A stretch of DNA of 64,000 bases, taken from positions 62,001 to 126,000 of the forward strand of contig NZ_QQXL01000005.1 in assembly GCF_003640665.1 (NCBI RefSeq), in the 5' to 3' direction. The DNA is from Galactobacter caseinivorans. Its GTDB lineage: Bacteria; Actinomycetota; Actinomycetes; Actinomycetales; Micrococcaceae. Positions 1 through 8,587 of the stretch are shown here, in pieces. The first letter of the stretch is position 1, and each line of letters opens with the position of its first letter. The position numbers and the translations under genes are program-made. The notes under the pieces were generated by a model. The model was not told the DNA's origin and did no database searches. It worked only from the letters and a program-made list of their open reading frames with translations.

Positions 1-1895
1 AGCCGCCCGTCGGGCAGCCGCCACAGCCCCACCACGGTGGTGTCCCCGGTGAGCTGGCCGGTCTGCGGGTCAAAGAGTTCAGGAGACGCGGTGCGCAGCA
101 GCGCCGTCTGCGTCGGCAGGAGCGAGGTCGGGACAAAATACTCCCGGCCGGAGCGCGACGAGGCTCCGCCGGCCTCGGGACCGTCCTTGCCGCTGTCCGC
201 GACGGCCCGTTTCACCAGCTCCGGCGCCGGGTCCACACGGATCACCAGGTGCTGCGGCCGCGGGAAGCGGGCCTCGTCCAGCACCCTGAGTACGTCGTCC
301 TGGTCCAGCGGCAGGCCATCGCCTTGGATGCTCACGCGCTCCACACGCTGATCGCCGGCGGATTCCGGGGGTTCCGCCCCGTAGCCCACCAGGATGGCCG
401 GGATCACCGCCACTGCGCCCACCGCGGCCGCCACGAGCGACTGCAGCGACCAGCGCACCACGCGCTCGCCGCGCAGCGGCTTGGCGGGACGCGACGCGGC
501 GGATCGGGAAACGGCACTGCCCCTGCCCGACGCCGCGGGGTTGCCTCTGCGCGACGCCGCGGGGTTGCCTCTGCGCGACGGCGCGGGGTTGCCTTTGCGC
601 GACGGCGCGGGGTTGCCAGTGCCCGACGCTGCCGGGGTCGCCGCAGCGGGCCCGTCGCCCAGGAGGCCGCGCGTCTGCGCGGCCAACCCTGCGGCGCTCG
701 CCAGGAGGCGACGCGCCGGATCGTCGGTGGAGGTGCCGTCCTTGGGACGATCCGCGGAGCCGCTCGTGGAGCCGCCCGTGGGGCCGCTCGTGGAAATACC
801 CTCGGTACCCAGCTGATCCCGCAATGTCTTGAGTCGCTGACGCAGCGGCTCGATGGCCAGCTCCACCTTGCGGACCGTGGCCGCAGGAAGGGCGGGTTGC
901 TGTTCGCTCACCCGCTGACTGCCGGCCCGCTGATTGCCCGCTCGCTGATTGCCCGCCCGGACCTCGGTGGCCCACGACTCCACGGCGGTTCCGGCCCTGC
1001 GCAGCCGCTTGAGGTCGGCGCCCAACCGATCTTGGTCCATTCCGGGGATGCCGCGGGGCAGGCGCTCCCACCGAAAACACAGCTCCTCCAGCAGTGGCGC
1101 CAGGTCTGTGGCTGGGTCCTGCGCCACCTGACCCTTCTGCTCCGTGGACCGCGCGCCGACGGCACCCGAGGAGCCAGGTGACAGCGTGCTGTCAATGCGG
1201 GCTGTGACACCCGAGCCATTGCGCCTCAGACTCCCTGGCATGCGCCGTGAACTCCCAGACATGCGGCGCGGCCAGCCCATCAACAGGCTGGTTCCGCCCG
1301 CGCTGCCAAGGCCCACTGCCACCAGCAGCCAGCCGCCGGGCTCCTGCCAGGCCCTGCCCGGTTGGCCCTCCGCTAGCGCGCGAGCCACCTGCACCACGGC
1401 GGTGGGTCCGTTCCCCGTGTCCAGATTCTGACTGAGCACCCGGTCCAGCTCGCGGGAAAGTTCGCTGACGGAAGGGGCCCGTCCGTCGGTATCTTGCAGT
1501 GCGGAGACGGCGTTGCCGCGGCTGGGCGCGGAAGAACTCAGGGCCCCGATCCTGTCCGTGGGCGCATCCAGGGTGACGAAAGCGTCCGCGCTGATGGGGA
1601 CGCGTCCATAGCGTTGGGCGTCCGGCATGGGGCCGCGGGCCACCCGGATCTCCAGCGGCTCGCGTGAGCGCACCGGACTCTTGGCCATCGCCGCTTCCAC
1701 ACTGGCCTGGGTCACGCCGTACGGCAGCCCCTGTTCCACCTGAAAGCGCACCTCTTGTTGGGGTGCGGCGTTCTGGGCCAGCCCCACACCGAGCGAGCCC
1801 AGGGCGGCAGCCGCCAGAGTCCAGCCCGTGACCAGGGCAAGGCGGGAGTTTCTGGGGGAGAGGGGAGGTGGCTTGGGCTTGCTGCTATAGCTCAT
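1..1895 (-). CDS. Large two-module membrane protein, first of three paralogues (3' end outside window)
   Basis: Not assigned to a family. About 631 residues are visible; the C-terminus runs off the left edge. A membrane segment at about residues 19-39 precedes an exported domain containing 'EQGLPYGVTQ', which matches 'ESALPLGLTQ' and 'EPGLPDELTQ' in the two upstream genes. A second membrane segment, a low-complexity cytoplasmic stretch with SRRGNPA and AGNQR repeats, a third membrane segment and a second exported domain follow. This is the same two-module plan as the neighbours. ATG 1895 overlaps the upstream stop (ATGA) and has AGGGAGG about 8 nt before it, so the start is well supported. 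Family and function are unknown; a DUF5129-like relationship is only a suspicion. Confidence 0.8.
   Translation of the reverse strand, partial: MSYSSKPKPPPLSPRNSRLALVTGWTLAAAALGSLGVGLAQNAAPQQEVRFQVEQGLPYGVTQASVEAAMAKSPVRSREPLEIRVARGPMPDAQRYGRVPISADAFVTLDAPTDRIGALSSSAPSRGNAVSALQDTDGRAPSVSELSRELDRVLSQNLDTGNGPTAVVQVARALAEGQPGRAWQEPGGWLLVAVGLGSAGGTSLLMGWPRRMSGSSRRMPGSLRRNGSGVTARIDSTLSPGSSGAVGARSTEQKGQVAQDPATDLAPLLEELCFRWERLPRGIPGMDQDRLGADLKRLRRAGTAVESWATEVRAGNQRAGNQRAGSQRVSEQQPALPAATVRKVELAIEPLRQRLKTLRDQLGTEGISTSGPTGGSTSGSADRPKDGTSTDDPARRLLASAAGLAAQTRGLLGDGPAAATPAASGTGNPAPSRKGNPAPSRRGNPAASRRGNPAASGRGSAVSRSAASRPAKPLRGERVVRWSLQSLVAAAVGAVAVIPAILVGYGAEPPESAGDQRVERVSIQGDGLPLDQDDVLRVLDEARFPRPQHLVIRVDPAPELVKRAVADSGKDGPEAGGASSRSGREYFVPTSLLPTQTALLRTASPELFDPQTGQLTGDTTVVGLWRLPDGR
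524..632. repeat. 24-bp tandem repeat, about 4.5 copies
   Basis: Units begin at 524, 548, 572, 596 and 620 and differ by a few bases (tgcccgacgccgcgggg changing to tgcgcgacggcgcgggg). On the minus strand they encode in-frame SRRGNPA(A/P) repeats in the cytoplasmic linker of the partial membrane protein. The first unit contains the dispersed motif TGCCCGACGCCG. Length change by slippage would keep the frame. Confidence 0.85.
913..957. repeat. 15-bp tandem repeat, 3 copies
   Basis: Three consecutive 15-bp units (913-927, 928-942, 943-957), each close to cgctgattgcccgct, encode RAGNQ/RAGSQ repeats in the same membrane protein as the 24-bp array. In frame, probably a flexible linker. Confidence 0.75.
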
Positions 1896-4681
1896 GCGCC
1901 GGCCTCCCTTCGCGCGGCGGTGTCAGCGGTGTCGTCGGTATCGGCGTCGGATTCCCCGTCGGACTGCCCGTCGGACTCCCCGTCGGTTTCCCCACCCGCG
2001 CTCCCGACCTGACCCGGCCCCGCGCCGTCGCTATCCAGGGCACGCAGGGCCCGCGCGGCGTCGGCCGCCACTGCAGAGTCCTGCTCAGAGAGCGCCGCGA
2101 CCAAGGCATCCAGGGCCTCCAACTGCTCCAGCGTGGCGGGGCTACGCCGCTGCACGGCGCCAAGCGAGTCAAGCTCATCCCAGCGCCGCCAGGCCTCGTT
2201 CAGCCGCGCCGCGTAGAGGCGCTGTTCCTGCTCCGCCGCGGCCCCGCGATCCTGGCCAAGGACGGCCACGGATTCCAGCGTGTTCTGATCCTGGCGCAGG
2301 TTCAGCGCGGTGAGGCGGCGCCGAATGCGCGTGAACAGCGTGCCAGTGGGGGAGAAGGAGCGTACGGTCGCGCGCACCAGCACACCCACGCCCAGGAGCG
2401 CGGTGGTGGCGAGCGCGGCACCGGCCATGAGCAGCGCCGCGACGGGCAGGCGCTCCGTGGTCCGCGCCTGGCCGTACAGCCCGCGCGCTCCCTGCTCGCC
2501 CGTGACCAGCAGCGTGACGTCCCTGGCGATGTCCCGCAACTGGCCATCCAGCGCGCGGTTCAGCGAGGTGGGGCCGTCGATGGCGCGGGCATCCCGGGAG
2601 AGGGGCGAGTCAGAGGTGGCCCCCGCGCTGACGGGGGACTGCGTCTGCCACCCCAGGTCCTTGCTCTGCACCGTGCCCAGGCCCACCGCCAGGATCACGC
2701 CTCCGGTGCCGTCGCCCCAACTGGTGGTTCCTGGGCCGGTGGGCTGCGGGCTGCCATCCGGCGGGCCGTCCACCAAGATCACGGCCGCCCCCGGGCGAAG
2801 GTCCCCGGTGGCCGGGTCCTGCAACGCTGGCCGGGCCTCGATCGCGGAGCGCAGCAGAGCCAGACGCTCCGCCTTTGGCATGGCCGGCGGCACGGTCTGC
2901 GCGCCCTTGGACAGGTCAAAACGATCCCGGGCCATGTAGGGGCTAGAGACGCCCACCACGGCGATGTTCAGCCCCGTGGGAGCGGAGATGGAGTTGGCGG
3001 AGGCCCGGATTCCGTCCGCGTTCAGGCCGTGATTCACGCCGTCCACGGTCAGCGACTCCACCCTGCCGCTGCCCGAGCCCTGCACCTGCCCGCCGCCCTC
3101 CGGAATCACGATCCCGGAGGCCACCCACGCCAGCGTGCCGATCACCACGGACCCGGCCGCCACGCCGGTGACCACCCAGGCGGGGCGCTCCCAGAAGCGC
3201 TCCACGTCCTGCGCCGGGCTGGGCGCCCGGTCCTGTGCGGCGGGAAGGGGCGGCTGATGGCCGGCGTAGGCGGCCAGCGCGGCGCGGGCCTGGCGCAGGG
3301 CCGGTGCGGGGCCCGACGCCGGTAGGCCAAGATCCGCGCGCAGCGGCGCCACCGCTGCGCCCGCGGAGGGGGACGCCTCTGGTGCCGGGGTCAGTGCGCT
3401 GAGGGATTCGGTGAGTTCCTGCGCGGCGGCCGTGGTCTGCGCCTCCAGCTCCGCCAGGCGGCGCACCGCGCCCTGGCCCTGCAGGCGCTGGTTCTCTACG
3501 TCGTTGCCCAGGGCCAACACGCCGTCGCGCAGTTCCTCCAGGCGCGCCGCCGCGGGAAGCAAGCGCAGCACCGGGGCGCCGGATTCCAGCTCGCGGGTGA
3601 GCGCCTGGGACTCCAGAACGGTGGGAGCGATGACCCGATCCCAGGCGCTGATGCCGCCCGTGCGCTCCCCCAAATAGGAGGAGGTGAGGCGCAGGCGCTC
3701 GGCGTCCGCGTACACGGCGCGCGCGTCCGCCACATAGACCCTCCTGGCGGAGCGGGCCGCAGGGCTGGCCGCCGCGGAGGGCGTCTTGTGCAGGCCCGCG
3801 AGCCGCTCGTCCCACTCCAACAGGCCAAGCGCCCGTCGCTCCAAGTCCGCCCAGCGCTGCTGCTGCGCCTCGGCGGCGGAGGTGGACAGGGTCAGGGCAT
3901 CCACGGCCAGGGCGTCCAGGTCCACGACCACGGAGGCCACCTGCCGCTGGCCGGCCCTGACCTCGTTCTGGCGCCGGCGCCAATCCCGACGGCGCACCAC
4001 GTGCCAGGCCAAGAGCGCGACGGTGGCCACGGAACCGCCCGCGACGCCGAGGGTGAGGGCCAGCGGGGGCTCCGAGTCCTCCGCGGATTCCTTGAGGCGC
4101 GCATCCTGCCAGGTCTGGACCGCGCCGGAGACCGCGGTGGCGAGATTGCCGGTCTGGAGATTGTTGCTGAGGGCGCTGACGGAGACCTCGCGTGCGGCCC
4201 GGTCCGCCGCCGGATCCGCGCCCGGGTTGAAGGGCGAGGACGGTGAGCCGGGCGCGGCGGTGGGCGGCCGCACATCGCCGGCCCGGTATTGCTCCGTCCA
4301 CGGCTGGCCAAGACCTACCAGGAAGTCACCCGGATGCGCGTCCTGCGCGGCCTGCGGAATGGTGCCCGGATACACCCGGACGGTGAGCGGGGCCTGCGTG
4401 CGCACGTCCTTCAACGCGGCATTGAGGCGGTCCTGCGTTAGGCCGAGGGGCAGTGCGGATTCGGCGGTGACAGTGACGGGCTGGGACAGCTGGACCTGGG
4501 CCTGTTGGGCCTGTTGGGCCTGCGGGGCGAAGGCCGCGCCGCCCAGGGCCAATGCCAGGGTGGCGCCACCCGTGGCGATGGCCGCCCACGGGGCAACGAG
4601 GCGCCCGCGCAGGCCCCCGAGGCCGCGCAGGCCCCTGTGGCCGCGGACGCCAGCCGGCCGGCGGGGCGAAATCTGGCTCAT
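1892..4681 (-). CDS. Large two-module membrane protein, middle paralogue
   Basis: 929 residues; function not recognised. Predicted order: membrane segment 30-52, exported domain 53-205, membrane segment 206-229, helical cytoplasmic domain 230-500, membrane segment 501-526, exported domain 527-745, membrane segment 746-770, helical cytoplasmic tail. The two cytoplasmic parts resemble each other (both begin RR-rich, then a Q-rich helix with 'WDERLAGL' or 'WDELDSLG'), which suggests an internal duplication. A GTG at 4726 would add 15 residues, but ATG 4681 overlaps the upstream stop as ATGA and has AAGGGG upstream, so 4681 is preferred. It ends by ATGA overlap with the next gene. Exported domains joined to cytoplasmic helices could be a scaffold or sensor; this is inference. 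Confidence 0.8.
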   Translation of the reverse strand: MSQISPRRPAGVRGHRGLRGLGGLRGRLVAPWAAIATGGATLALALGGAAFAPQAQQAQQAQVQLSQPVTVTAESALPLGLTQDRLNAALKDVRTQAPLTVRVYPGTIPQAAQDAHPGDFLVGLGQPWTEQYRAGDVRPPTAAPGSPSSPFNPGADPAADRAAREVSVSALSNNLQTGNLATAVSGAVQTWQDARLKESAEDSEPPLALTLGVAGGSVATVALLAWHVVRRRDWRRRQNEVRAGQRQVASVVVDLDALAVDALTLSTSAAEAQQQRWADLERRALGLLEWDERLAGLHKTPSAAASPAARSARRVYVADARAVYADAERLRLTSSYLGERTGGISAWDRVIAPTVLESQALTRELESGAPVLRLLPAAARLEELRDGVLALGNDVENQRLQGQGAVRRLAELEAQTTAAAQELTESLSALTPAPEASPSAGAAVAPLRADLGLPASGPAPALRQARAALAAYAGHQPPLPAAQDRAPSPAQDVERFWERPAWVVTGVAAGSVVIGTLAWVASGIVIPEGGGQVQGSGSGRVESLTVDGVNHGLNADGIRASANSISAPTGLNIAVVGVSSPYMARDRFDLSKGAQTVPPAMPKAERLALLRSAIEARPALQDPATGDLRPGAAVILVDGPPDGSPQPTGPGTTSWGDGTGGVILAVGLGTVQSKDLGWQTQSPVSAGATSDSPLSRDARAIDGPTSLNRALDGQLRDIARDVTLLVTGEQGARGLYGQARTTERLPVAALLMAGAALATTALLGVGVLVRATVRSFSPTGTLFTRIRRRLTALNLRQDQNTLESVAVLGQDRGAAAEQEQRLYAARLNEAWRRWDELDSLGAVQRRSPATLEQLEALDALVAALSEQDSAVAADAARALRALDSDGAGPGQVGSAGGETDGESDGQSDGESDADTDDTADTAARREAGA

Positions 4682-6666
4682 GATCGGTACCCCTTGGGGC
4701 CGTTGCGCCGCGGCCGCAGGGCCCACGCCCAGCTCAGGATGGCAGCGGTGCCCAGCCCGCCCGCCACGCTCGCGATGGCCGTGGCAGCAGGTAGGCGCAC
4801 GGTGCTGGGGACGCGCAGCTCTTGCCAGCCGGCGTATGCCGCTCGGTCCATCGCCTTCACCAGCTCAGCCGGCGCGTCCTTGGCGGAGACCAGTTCAAGC
4901 TCTGGTGAGGTGGGCAGGAGCCGATCCCATGTGATGTTGGTGCCCGCGCTGGGGGTGGAGCTGCGGGTGCCGAGCAGCACGGAGTCGCCGTTGGCCAGGC
5001 GCGTGTGCACCACGGTGACCGTCCGTTCGGTCTGCGGATCGGGGGCTTGGTTCAGCCCCGGGGGAATCGCCGACGCGGTCCACGCCGGGGCCGCGTCCCT
5101 GCCCAACTCGGCGATGGCCGCGTCCACGACCCGCTGGCGCACGGAGGGGCTCAGGGAAACCAGGGAGGAGCTAGGGTCCTTGGCCCTGGCGGCGGTGAGT
5201 TCGGCGGGAGGGGCCACCGCCACCAGGCGAAGGTGCAGCCGCCCGGCCGTCCGCGCCTTGGCCAGCTCCGGCTGCATCCGGGTCCGGAGCTCTTCGGCGC
5301 CCGGCCCGCTGAGCTCCACGGAGAGTGGGGCAACGGACGGGGGCTGCGGGGGGAGGAAGGCGCGGAAGGTGGGGGTGGTTCCCCATACGGCGGCGGCCGC
5401 GGCAATGCCGCCGCACAGCGCCACGCGCCAGAGCACACCGCCCAGGCCGCGGCTGAGCCGGGCGCCAGCGGAGGTGGCGCGCAGCTGCTGCGTCCGGGTG
5501 GAGGGTTTCACGGCGGAATCCGTGGTCGATTCCGCGGCGGACCCCTCCAGCGCGTCGAGTGAGGCGGCCAGGGCCACCGCCGCCGCGGTCAGCGGGGCGG
5601 TTCGGGGCAGGGGACGGTCAGCGGGGTGGAGCAGCTCGGAGTCATCGGCCGGCGACCCCTGCGCCAGCGCGGCGACGGTCCGCGCGAGGGAGTCGACGGC
5701 GCTGGGCGGCACGGGTAGCTCCCCTCCGGGAGAAGCCTGCGCCAGCTCGGCGAGATCCCGCGCACGCGCCGCCGTAGCGCCGAGATTCTCGCCGGTTCCC
5801 CCGCCTGCAGCTGCGCCGGTGCCCTCGAAGCCGGCCGTTCGCTCGCTGCCAGCCGTGCCCTCGAAGCCAGCCGTGTCGTGGCCGGACCTGGGCTCCGCGT
5901 CCCGCCGTGCAAGCACCTCCGCGGTCCGCAGCAACAGCCCCACCAACGCTGGGCGCAGCGCGTCAGGATCGTCCTCGGTGCTCAGGCGGGCCCGCTGCGC
6001 CACTGCGGTGAGCTCCGGCTGGGACGTGGGCACACGCCGTCGGGCACCGACTGCGATGCCCGCCAGCGCCACGGCCGCCAGGCCAAGGCCCCCGGCCGTG
6101 GTGAAGGACTGGACGGAGTGATCTTCCCGCCGCGCCGCCTCCGTGAAGGATTCCTGGAGGGCAAAGGTGAGCGCGGCGGGCCCCTGGCCTAGCTCGCGGT
6201 TGAGGGTGGCGGGGCGCTCGGCCCCGCTCCCCGCGCTCCGGACGGCGGCGCCCAGCCGAGTACTGGCCAGGATCTTCACGGGCTCCGAGGCATGGCGGCC
6301 CTGCCAAAAAACGTAGAAATCAGCGTCCGTGAACTCCCGCTGTTGCTGGTCCTCGCTTGGCTCACCGCCCTTGACCTTGATCCGCAGCGGCTCCGACGCC
6401 ATGACGGGAGAGACGGCCAGGATGCGCTCCACGTTCTGCTGCGTCAGCTCATCGGGGAGCCCGGGCTCCACCTCGATGCTGACAGCGGAGTCTAGCGCCG
6501 GGCCACGCTCCTGGAACGCGCCGACCCCACCAAACACGCCGGCTCCGGCGGCGCACAGAGCGGCCAACCCACCCCACAGCTGCCACGCGCGCGGGCGAGG
6601 CCGGGCTGGGGTGGCGGCTGGTTTCCGGGATTCCGGGGCCTCGGCGGAGGGCTCGGCGGGGCTCAC
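4678..6666 (-). CDS. Large two-module membrane protein, upstream paralogue
   Basis: 662 residues from GTG 6666, with GGAG lying inside the end of the upstream reductase gene; the GGAG-to-GTG spacing of about 13 nt is long, so the start is tentative. Membrane segments at about 30-50, 187-208, 411-430 and 632-654 enclose two exported domains, the same plan as the next two genes but with a shorter central part. The first exported domain contains 'VEPGLPDELTQQNVERIL', aligning with the N-terminal domains of both paralogues. The cytoplasmic linker has near-repeats of AGFEGT/AGSERT. It sits 7 nt after the aldo/keto reductase stop and is coupled to the middle paralogue by ATGA. Role unknown. Confidence 0.75.
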   Translation of the reverse strand: MSPAEPSAEAPESRKPAATPARPRPRAWQLWGGLAALCAAGAGVFGGVGAFQERGPALDSAVSIEVEPGLPDELTQQNVERILAVSPVMASEPLRIKVKGGEPSEDQQQREFTDADFYVFWQGRHASEPVKILASTRLGAAVRSAGSGAERPATLNRELGQGPAALTFALQESFTEAARREDHSVQSFTTAGGLGLAAVALAGIAVGARRRVPTSQPELTAVAQRARLSTEDDPDALRPALVGLLLRTAEVLARRDAEPRSGHDTAGFEGTAGSERTAGFEGTGAAAGGGTGENLGATAARARDLAELAQASPGGELPVPPSAVDSLARTVAALAQGSPADDSELLHPADRPLPRTAPLTAAAVALAASLDALEGSAAESTTDSAVKPSTRTQQLRATSAGARLSRGLGGVLWRVALCGGIAAAAAVWGTTPTFRAFLPPQPPSVAPLSVELSGPGAEELRTRMQPELAKARTAGRLHLRLVAVAPPAELTAARAKDPSSSLVSLSPSVRQRVVDAAIAELGRDAAPAWTASAIPPGLNQAPDPQTERTVTVVHTRLANGDSVLLGTRSSTPSAGTNITWDRLLPTSPELELVSAKDAPAELVKAMDRAAYAGWQELRVPSTVRLPAATAIASVAGGLGTAAILSWAWALRPRRNGPKGYRS

Positions 6667-6673
6667 GGCCGGC

Positions 6674-7507
6674 TCAGAACTCCTCGTAAACCGCGGGGTC
6701 CTGGTTCTTCATGCGGCCGTCCGCGCGGCCGAGCGCCGTGATGGCCGCAACCTCTGCGTCCGTCAGGACCAGGTCCTGGGCGCGCAGATTCGCCAGCTGT
6801 CGCTGAGGGCTGGAGGACTTGGGGATGGGGAGTGAGCCCACCGCCACGTGCCAGGCCAGCACCGCCTCTGCCGGGGAGACGCCTAGCCGCTCGGCCGGCG
6901 CAGTCACCGCCGATTCCTCAAACAGGTCGCCGCCGCGCCGCAGCGGGGACCACGCCTGCGTGATGATGCCGCGCTCGCGGTGGTACGCCAGCGCCTCGGT
7001 CTGCGGGAAGTAGGGGTGCAGCTCAATCTGGTTGACCTCGGGGTATTCGCCCGTGGCCTCCTTGAGCGTCTCGAGGTGCTCGGGCAAAAAGTTGCACACG
7101 CCCACGTGGGAAATGAGCCCGTCCTGGCGGGCCTGCAGCAGCGCCTCAAACGCCTCAACGTAGAGCCCCTGCGCCGGGTTGGGCCAGTGAATCAGGTACA
7201 GATCAACGCTCGGAAGGCCCAGCCGGTAAAGGCTCTCCTCCACCGTGATCCGGGCGTCCTCGCGGCGCTGGTAGCGACCGGGCAGCTTGGACGTGACGAT
7301 GGCCCGGTTCCGCGGCAGCCCGCTGATGCGCAGCGCCTCGCCAACGGTGCCCTCGTTCTCATAGTTATAGGCGGAATCCAGCAGGGCGTACCCCAGGTTC
7401 ATGCCCTCTGAAATGGCCACCGCCCCGTCCGCGCCCTTGAGCTTGTACGTGCCAAGCCCTATCGCCGGGAGTTGCAGGCCGCGGTGGGACACATGCGTCT
7501 TCGCCAT
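6674..7507 (-). CDS. Aldo/keto reductase family oxidoreductase
   Basis: 277 residues, normal for a soluble NADPH-dependent AKR that reduces aldehydes or ketones. The catalytic tetrad is visible as Asp44 and Tyr49 in LLDSAYNYE, Lys74 in TSKLPG and His107 in YLIHWPNP. C-terminal 'PIPKSSSPQRQ' matches the AKR cofactor-binding motif IPKS. The start ATG lies 3 nt after the upstream membrane-protein stop, and the next gene starts 7 nt downstream, so it is embedded in the membrane-protein operon. The link between a reductase and these membrane proteins is not explained by known families. Substrate unknown. Confidence 0.9.
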   Translation of the reverse strand: MAKTHVSHRGLQLPAIGLGTYKLKGADGAVAISEGMNLGYALLDSAYNYENEGTVGEALRISGLPRNRAIVTSKLPGRYQRREDARITVEESLYRLGLPSVDLYLIHWPNPAQGLYVEAFEALLQARQDGLISHVGVCNFLPEHLETLKEATGEYPEVNQIELHPYFPQTEALAYHRERGIITQAWSPLRRGGDLFEESAVTAPAERLGVSPAEAVLAWHVAVGSLPIPKSSSPQRQLANLRAQDLVLTDAEVAAITALGRADGRMKNQDPAVYEEF

Positions 7508-7510
7508 GGC

Positions 7511-8482
7511 TCAGCGCTCCCGCGGCGTCTGGTCCGGGAACTGGTCAAAGGGGGCATTGGGATCGCGATGCCCGACGCCGCTTGGTCGGGTCGGCGCGTC
7601 CGCGTTGCCCTGGGTGCCGGGAGCCTGGGTGCCGGGGGCCGGGGTGCCGGGGGCCGCGGTGCCGGGGGTGGTGCGCGGGGAGGTGCGGGGCGCGTTGGTG
7701 TGGGTCGTGTTGTTGTGGGCGGCGGAGGAATCTCGGGCGACGTCCGCGTCCGTGATGACAGCGGCGTCGTCCGTCGCCTCCGTGGCGGTCCGGTCCGCGG
7801 CGGTGCGGTCTGTGGAGGCGTCCGCGTGAGAGGCGGAACGGGTCGCATCGGTGACCGAGGCGTCGTCGGGCAGATCCTGTGAGGCAGGTGCGGAGGCGGC
7901 CAATCCGCCCAGGCTGCGCAGGAAGAGCGCGCCGGCGACCAGCAGGACCAGCACGCCAATCAGGCCAAACCACGGGAGCAACGGGCGTGCCGCGACCCAG
8001 CCGATCACGGGGAGCAGTAAGAAGACGGCGGTGAGGGCCAGGTAAACGGGGCGGCCGTACAGGGTCACCATCGGCAAGAACGCGGCGGCGAGGCCCAACA
8101 TGGAGGCCGCGAAGAACGCGCTGTCCTTGTCGCCTCCCAGCTCCTGGGTCTGGGCCAGGGCCATGGCGGCGAGGACGCCGATGAGCGGAATGGCGGAGAC
8201 CTGGAAGGAGAGGCCCTTGAGCGGATTGCTGCGCGGCAACATGGCCGGGCCGCCCGCCAGCTTCAGCACGAGCCAGGCCACCGGGCAGGCGGCGGCGGTG
8301 CCGATCAGGAGGGCAATCTGCCCGGCCAGCGGGGTGCCCCACGTGTATAGCGCGGCCGCGATGCCCCAGAACGCCGCGAGCGAGAGCAGCATCATGCTGC
8401 CGGAACGGTGCAGGCGATCGGCCTCCACCTGGGCCGCGGACATGGTCATGGATTGCCCTGCCGGGGTCGTGTCAGTGCTCAT
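7511..8482 (-). CDS. Multispanning membrane protein with PGT-repeat tail
   Basis: 323 residues, no family recognised. About six membrane segments occupy residues 29-190, followed by a hydrophilic, probably disordered cytoplasmic tail of about 130 residues that includes a TPGT/APGT/APGT run (about 7600-7665) and ends 'DQFPDQTPRER'. It is the first gene of the operon containing the reductase and the three large membrane proteins. A TAGCCT -10 element lies 6 nt before the ATG, which suggests a leaderless operon transcript. The tail contains a copy of the dispersed motif at 7569. A later in-frame Met (residue 12 or 14) is a possible alternative start. Confidence 0.75.
   Translation of the reverse strand: MSTDTTPAGQSMTMSAAQVEADRLHRSGSMMLLSLAAFWGIAAALYTWGTPLAGQIALLIGTAAACPVAWLVLKLAGGPAMLPRSNPLKGLSFQVSAIPLIGVLAAMALAQTQELGGDKDSAFFAASMLGLAAAFLPMVTLYGRPVYLALTAVFLLLPVIGWVAARPLLPWFGLIGVLVLLVAGALFLRSLGGLAASAPASQDLPDDASVTDATRSASHADASTDRTAADRTATEATDDAAVITDADVARDSSAAHNNTTHTNAPRTSPRTTPGTAAPGTPAPGTQAPGTQGNADAPTRPSGVGHRDPNAPFDQFPDQTPRER
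7569..7580 (+). repeat. Dispersed 12-bp motif TGCCCGACGNCG (representative copy)
   Basis: Copies read by eye on the plus strand: 524, 7569, 27240, 33534, 43945, 45587, 47351. On the minus strand (as CGNCGTCGGGCA): 6035, 11882, 18087, 21071, 40230, 47863, 57028, 61799. Copies lie in linkers, low-conservation tails and intergenic DNA. Several extend to ...GC(T/G)TGG. Function unknown. Confidence 0.75.
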
Positions 8483-8488
8483 GTTCTG

Positions 8489-8494
8489 AGGCTA
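8489..8494 (-). promoter_or_regulatory. -10 element TAGCCT, leaderless promoter
   Basis: TAGCCT read on the minus strand ends 6 nt before ATG 8482, so transcription would begin at or next to the start codon. No Shine-Dalgarno sequence precedes this gene. Confidence 0.5.
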
Positions 8495-8587
8495 CAGGGG
8501 AGGGGCGGCACGGGCACGGGACCGCGCGAACCTGCTCGATTCGTGTCCTGACGGTGTTGCGGGTGGGGTTGCGGGTGAGGCGGTGGA

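Noticed and set aside
79-1219. Long open frames on both strands opposite the first membrane protein
   Set aside because: High-GC shadow frames: Arg/Gly/Ala-rich, no start signals, and one runs through the 24-bp repeat.
1868-3325. 485-codon plus-strand frame
   Set aside because: Antisense to the middle membrane protein; no ribosome binding site or recognisable domain.
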